Source: an uncultured Oscillospiraceae bacterium
Lineage (GTDB): Bacteria; Bacillota; Clostridia; Oscillospirales; Oscillospiraceae
Direction: 5' to 3'
Assembly (NCBI GenBank): GCA_910587255.1
Contig: CAJUKT010000060.1
Coordinates: 122,158 to 186,157 of the forward strand
Length of the DNA: 64,000 nt
Translations under genes and position numbers: made by a program
The notes under the pieces: generated by a model
Told to the model about the DNA's origin: nothing
The model's input: the letters and a program-made list of their open reading frames with translations, nothing else
The model's database searches: none
Shown: positions 60,207 to 64,000 of the stretch, piece after piece
Position numbering within the stretch: position 1 is the first letter of the stretch
Layout of the letters: each line of letters opens with the position of its first letter

Positions 60207-61502
60207 TCAGCCGGCCGCTTCCTTTCCCAGCAGCTTGTCAACGGACGCCAGCTTGACGCACAGGGCAAATATCTCCATCGCTGTGCGCAGATCCTCCTGG
60301 GACGGGTAGGTGGGAGCGATGCGGATATTGCTGTCATGGGGGTCCTTGCCGTAGGGATAGGTCGCCCCAGCCCCGGTGAGCACCACGCCCACCTTTTTCG
60401 CCTTGGCCGCAATCTCCTTCGCGCAGCCGTCCAGGGAGTCAAAGGAGATAAAATATCCCCCCTTGGGCGCCGTCCACGTCCCGATCCCCAGGCCGCCCAG
60501 CTCGCGCTCCAGGGTGTCGGTGACGATCTCAAACTTGGGCCGGAGGATATCCGCATGGCGGCGCATGTGCTCCACCAGGCCGTGGATATCGCCGAAAAAG
60601 CGCACATGGCGAAGCTGGTTCACCTTGTCGTGGCCAATTGTCTGAATGGCCAGCTGCATCTTGATGTCCTCCATGTTGTTGGGGGAAGTGGCGATGGCCG
60701 CAAGCCCCGAGCCGGGAAAGCTGATCTTGGAGGTGGAGGCGAATTTATACACCAGGTCCGGGTTCCCCGCCCGCTTGCACTCCGCCAAAATCTCAATCAA
60801 GTGATCCTGGTCGTGGTCGTACAGGTGATGTACCCCATAAGCGTTGTCCCAGTAAATGCGGAAATCCTTTGCCGCCGGCTTCAGCCGGGCAAAACGGCGC
60901 ACCGTCTCGTCCGAGTAGGAGATGCCCTGGGGGTTGGAGTATTTGGGCACGCACCAGATGCCCTTAACGGCGTCATCGGAGGCCACCAGCTCCTCCACCA
61001 GATCCATATCCGGGCCGGTGGGCGTCATGGGCACGTTGATCATCTCAATGCCGAAATACTGGGTAATGGCAAAGTGGCGGTCGTATCCCGGAACGGGGCA
61101 CAGGAATTTCACCTTGTCCAGCCTGCACCAGGGGGTGCTCCCCATGACGCCATGGGTCATGGAGCGGGAAATGGTGTCGTACATCACATTCAAGCTGGAA
61201 TTCCCGTAGATGATGATGCTGTCGATGGGGTTTTCCATCATGTCGCCGATCAGCTCCTTTGCCTCCCTGATCCCGTCCAGCACCCCGTAATTCCGGCAGT
61301 CGGTGCCGTCCTCGCAGGTGAGATCGTCGTTGCTGCTCAGCACGTCCATCATCCCCATGGACAGGTTCAGCTGCTCAATGCAGGGCTTTCCCCTGGCCAT
61401 GTTCAGGCTCAGGCCCCGTCCCTGGTATTCTTTATATTCGGCCTTCAGCTGCGTGCGCAGGGCTTTCAGCTCCTCTTCGGTCATTTCCGCATATGGTTTC
61501 AT
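60207..61502 (-). CDS. PLP-dependent aminotransferase class I (aspartate-type)
   Basis: A 431-aa fold-type I aminotransferase. Recognisable are SLNMARGKPCIEQLNLSMGM, the substrate-binding NYGVLDGIREAKELI, IYYGNSS-like IIYGNSSLNVMYDT, the Asn/Asp pair around VPKYSNPQG and IYWDNAYGVHH, and the PLP-binding Lys in ASTSKISFPGSGLA. The family (Asp_aminotransf, PF12897-like) is annotated as aspartate aminotransferase of the Ic type; the exact substrate is not certain. AAGGAG precedes the ATG, behind its own promoter. Confidence 0.9.
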   Translation of the reverse strand: MKPYAEMTEEELKALRTQLKAEYKEYQGRGLSLNMARGKPCIEQLNLSMGMMDVLSSNDDLTCEDGTDCRNYGVLDGIREAKELIGDMMENPIDSIIIYGNSSLNVMYDTISRSMTHGVMGSTPWCRLDKVKFLCPVPGYDRHFAITQYFGIEMINVPMTPTGPDMDLVEELVASDDAVKGIWCVPKYSNPQGISYSDETVRRFARLKPAAKDFRIYWDNAYGVHHLYDHDQDHLIEILAECKRAGNPDLVYKFASTSKISFPGSGLAAIATSPNNMEDIKMQLAIQTIGHDKVNQLRHVRFFGDIHGLVEHMRRHADILRPKFEIVTDTLERELGGLGIGTWTAPKGGYFISFDSLDGCAKEIAAKAKKVGVVLTGAGATYPYGKDPHDSNIRIAPTYPSQEDLRTAMEIFALCVKLASVDKLLGKEAAG

Positions 61503-61531
61503 CTTGTTCTCCTTTCAGTTTGGCTACTATA

Positions 61532-61560
61532 TTTATAGCGCATTTCCCCCATTTGCACAA
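61532..61560 (-). promoter_or_regulatory. Sigma-A promoter of the aminotransferase gene
   Basis: On the minus strand TTGTGC and TATAAA are separated by 17 nt, about 30 nt before the ATG at 61502. Confidence 0.65.
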
Positions 61561-61613
61561 GCCCTTTATATCGGAGCGCGGCAATTTCCCCAGCAGCCTT
61601 CCCCTCCAGGACA

Positions 61614-61651
61614 GCACAGGGCCCCAGGGAGCGATCCCTGGGGCCCTGTGC
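61614..61651 (-). terminator. Hairpin after the SLH gene
   Basis: GCACAGGGCCCCAGGGA and its exact complement form a 17-bp stem with the GNRA loop GCGA, 28 nt after the SLH-protein stop. There is no good T-run on the minus strand, but the stem is very stable. Confidence 0.65.
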
Positions 61652-61678
61652 ATTGGTTTTCACGGCGCTGCGCGGCGC

Positions 61679-63946
61679 TTACGCCGCCTCGTCCCCCTGG
61701 GCGGGGGCGTTCTCCTCGCCAAAGAACTCGGCCAGCACCTCGTCGCAGTTGAGCACGGCCTCGTCGTCCTCGCCGCTCAGGCTGGACAGGACGGCCGCAT
61801 CCACGGCGTTGCCGCCGAATACCCGGGCAAAGCTGTCCAGCACGGCCCGCGCGGCGGACACGGTGATCAGCTCATCGGGCTGGAACGTACCGTCGCCATA
61901 GCCGGACACCAGCCCGCTGGCCTGGGCCCAGCCGATGGCCGGGGCAAACTCATGCCCGGCAGGCACGTCGGCAAAGGTGGGCGCGCCCGCCTCGGGGCTC
62001 CCCTCATGCCGCCACAGGTAGTCCAGGAACTCCCCGCGGGACACCGGGCCGCTGGCCAGAGGCACAGCCACGTCCTCAATGGTAATGGTGGCGCCGTTGT
62101 CGTTGGCGCCACTATCCGCGATGATATCATCGCCGGCGTTGCCCGTGTTGTTCATGCTGTCAATGGCGTCTTGCACCCGCTGCGCCGCATCGGCGGCGTT
62201 TTGGTCGGCCTCGGCCTTGGCCTGGTCGGCCTTTTCCTTGTTCTCCGCCGCATCCTCCGCGGCCTTCTTCGCGGCCTCAAACTCAGCCTTCGCCTTTTCC
62301 AGGCTGGCCTTCAGCGCGTCCAGATCCGCCTGGGAATCCTTTGCCGCAGCGCTGTTCACCCTCTCCTGGGCAGCCGCCAGGGCCTCCTCGGCCGCCTTTA
62401 GTCCGGCCTGGGCGTGCTCATGCTCGTACTGGGCGGTCTTTCGGGCTTCTTCGGCGGCCTCCTTTTCTGCAATCGCCTCTTTGAGGTTGTTCAGCTTTTC
62501 AATGGCGTCTTGCAGCTTGCCGGCGTCCTCCATCATCTTCTCATACTGCTCGGGGCTGTACTTGTCGTCCCCCTCGCCCTTCAGCGTATTGGACAGATTG
62601 GCTACCGCTTCGCTGTACGCGTCCTGGGCCTTCTTCAGCTCTTCTTGGAACCCAATGAGCGCATCCTGGGCATCCTTCGCGTTATCCGTCGCTGTGTTCA
62701 ACGCAACCTGCAAGCCCTTCAGCGTCTCAAACTGCCCCAGCGTAGCATTCAGCTCATTCAGCTTTCCCATGAGTTCGAGCACCTTTATTTGAGCATCTGT
62801 AAGCTCCTGATTCTTCTGTGCAATCAGCTCTTCCAGGCGCACTTTCTCCTGTAGTTTCCCCGGCAGCTGATCATATGCGTCAGGCACCTCACCCATTGCC
62901 TTGCTCAGCGCGGCCATAAACGCATTTTTATCGCCGTTAAACTGCTCAGAGGCGCTGGTAAAGAGCTTATCGGCAGTCTCGGTCAGTACACCCTGACCAT
63001 TATTCCATGCCTCGATGGCGGCTTTCAGCTCCCTATTCTTTATTGTCTGGCCGCCTGTCAGTGTTACACTGGCGTTTTCCCACTCGGAAATGGCGAGTTG
63101 CAGATCGGTGAGCGCTGAATTGTTCGCATTCTGTTCCGTTAATGCTTGTCCCAGCACGCCGCCAATTTCCGCGATCGTCTGGCTTAACTTATTGCTCTCT
63201 CTCTCGGCGGCCTCTTTCTCCTCCTTGCACGTGGCCTCATCCTTGCCGTCAATTTTAGACGTGTCAAAGTTGTCAAGCTCTTTCTGCGCCTTGTCCTTGG
63301 CCTCCTCGGCTTCATCGGCCCTCTTCTTGGCGTCCTCTTCGGTGCCCAGGTTGTCAAGCGCTTCCTTTTTATCCTGGACATCCTGGGTCTGCTCCGCCAG
63401 ATCCTTCTGCGCAGCTTCGCTCTCCAGAACCCCCTCAACATTCAGGCCGTCGGCGGCATCCTTCGCCGCGTCCAGCAGGCCCTGGGCGTCGGTCTGGGCT
63501 TTTTCGGCGGCCTCCATTGCCGACTGGGCATCCTTCGCCGCGCTTTCCAGCTCCGCGCGTTTGCCAGCGGAGTCGTCCAGCTTCTCCTGCGCGGCGTCCA
63601 GCGCCTGCTGCGCCTCGGCCAGCGCCTGCTCAAAAGTCTCCCTGGCCTCGCCCACGGCCGCGTTGTGCGCCTTGCTGATTTCCTCCAGGGCCTTCTGGGC
63701 GTCCGCCACAGCCTGCTCGGCCGCGTCGTACGCCTCGTTGGCGGTGGTCAGCGCCTGCTCCGCCTTGGTCACCGCGTCGGCCGCCGTCTCCACGGCGGCG
63801 TTGGCAATCTCCAGGGCGGCCTCCCGCTCGGTCAGGGTGCCCGCGTTGGCGACGGTCTGCTTGTCAGCGCCGATGCGATTTTGTAGTTTTTCGCCGAACA
63901 GGATATGTCGAAAAATGGCGGGTAATGGTGTACAGCCTTTGCATAA
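61679..63946 (-). pseudogene. SLH-domain coiled-coil surface protein, 5' end missing
   Basis: The frame encodes about 540 residues of Ala/Glu/Lys/Gln-rich coiled coil followed by a C-terminal S-layer homology region (PVSRGEFLDYLWRHEG, then FADVPAGHEFAPAIGWAQAS and GLVSGYGDGTFQPDELITVS) and an acidic tail. Such proteins are secreted and bind cell-wall polymers by SLH. No ATG, GTG or TTG with a ribosome site, and no signal peptide, is found: the frame stays open from a GTG at 63793 back to a stop at 63947-63949. Coiled-coil character continues to about 63865 and then ends in AT-richer DNA, suggesting a lost or displaced N-terminus. Confidence 0.7.
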
Positions 63947-64000
63947 TTATACTTGCCGTTTTCGTCCGTCAAGCCTGAAACAAGCTGATAAATCAGGGCT
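63880..64000. other. AT-richer edge segment of unclear origin
   Basis: This stretch is clearly richer in A/T than its surroundings and does not continue the coiled-coil code. Short frames exist on both strands, but none could be assigned. It may be foreign DNA adjoining the broken SLH gene. Confidence 0.35.

Overview
The window is high-GC, low-repeat DNA of a motile, anaerobic-type Firmicute. Gene content and order (a Clostridia-style fla/che operon with fliY, flbD, cheC, cheD and cheV; a BlaI/BlaR1 pair; a hexuronate pathway with a TRAP transporter; a 4Fe-4S radical SAM/DUF4130 pair) fit a gut Oscillospiraceae (Flavonifractor/Oscillibacter/Intestinimonas type). The family placement is inference. 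No tRNA, rRNA or CRISPR array was seen.

Region 1 (1-30,030). On the minus strand one tightly packed fla/che operon runs from flgB (29,777) to an EAL-HDOD gene (3,041): flgB-flgC-fliE-F-G-H-I-J-K-flgD-TIGR02530-like-flgE-flbD-motA-motB-fliM-fliY-cheY-fliO-P-Q-R-flhB-flhA-fliA-two rod genes-cheC-cheD-cheV-EAL/HDOD. A consensus sigma-A promoter (30,001-30,029) precedes a roughly 215-nt leader with attenuator-like structure. Beyond a bidirectional terminator lie a plus-strand ParA-ComFB pair and, on the minus strand, the 5' part of fliD behind a sigma-28-type promoter that the window's own FliA would read. fliL, flhF, flhG, cheA, cheW, cheB and cheR are absent here.

Region 2 (30,200-45,620) is a hexuronate regulon. 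The minus-strand set eda-kdgK-uxaC-MFS-uxaB-uxaA turns galacturonate/glucuronate into pyruvate and glyceraldehyde 3-phosphate. The plus-strand set dctP-dctQ-dctM-uxuB-gntR-kdgF adds a TRAP importer, fructuronate reductase, a FadR-type GntR regulator and KdgF. Near-palindromic GTATAC/GTACAC operators at both promoters and before gntR suggest common control. Gene spacers in the eda-uxaC part hold long direct repeats, and a 162-bp imperfect palindrome lies behind uxaA.

Region 3 (45,767-54,141) is a peptide/nickel-family ABC importer, oppA-B-C-D-F plus a 66-aa membrane protein, and is the most unusual locus. The OppC-type permease carries a seven-repeat RCC1-like beta-propeller in its outer loop, and the OppF-type ATPase carries a roughly 180-residue charged insert between Walker A and the Q-loop.

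Region 4 (54,514-64,000) holds an autoregulated BlaI/BlaR1-type pair whose membrane protease has an outer part of about 640 residues, the radical SAM/DUF4130 pair with a CAAACGTTTG palindrome at its promoter, a PLP aminotransferase, and an SLH-anchored coiled-coil protein that seems to lack its 5' end near the window edge.
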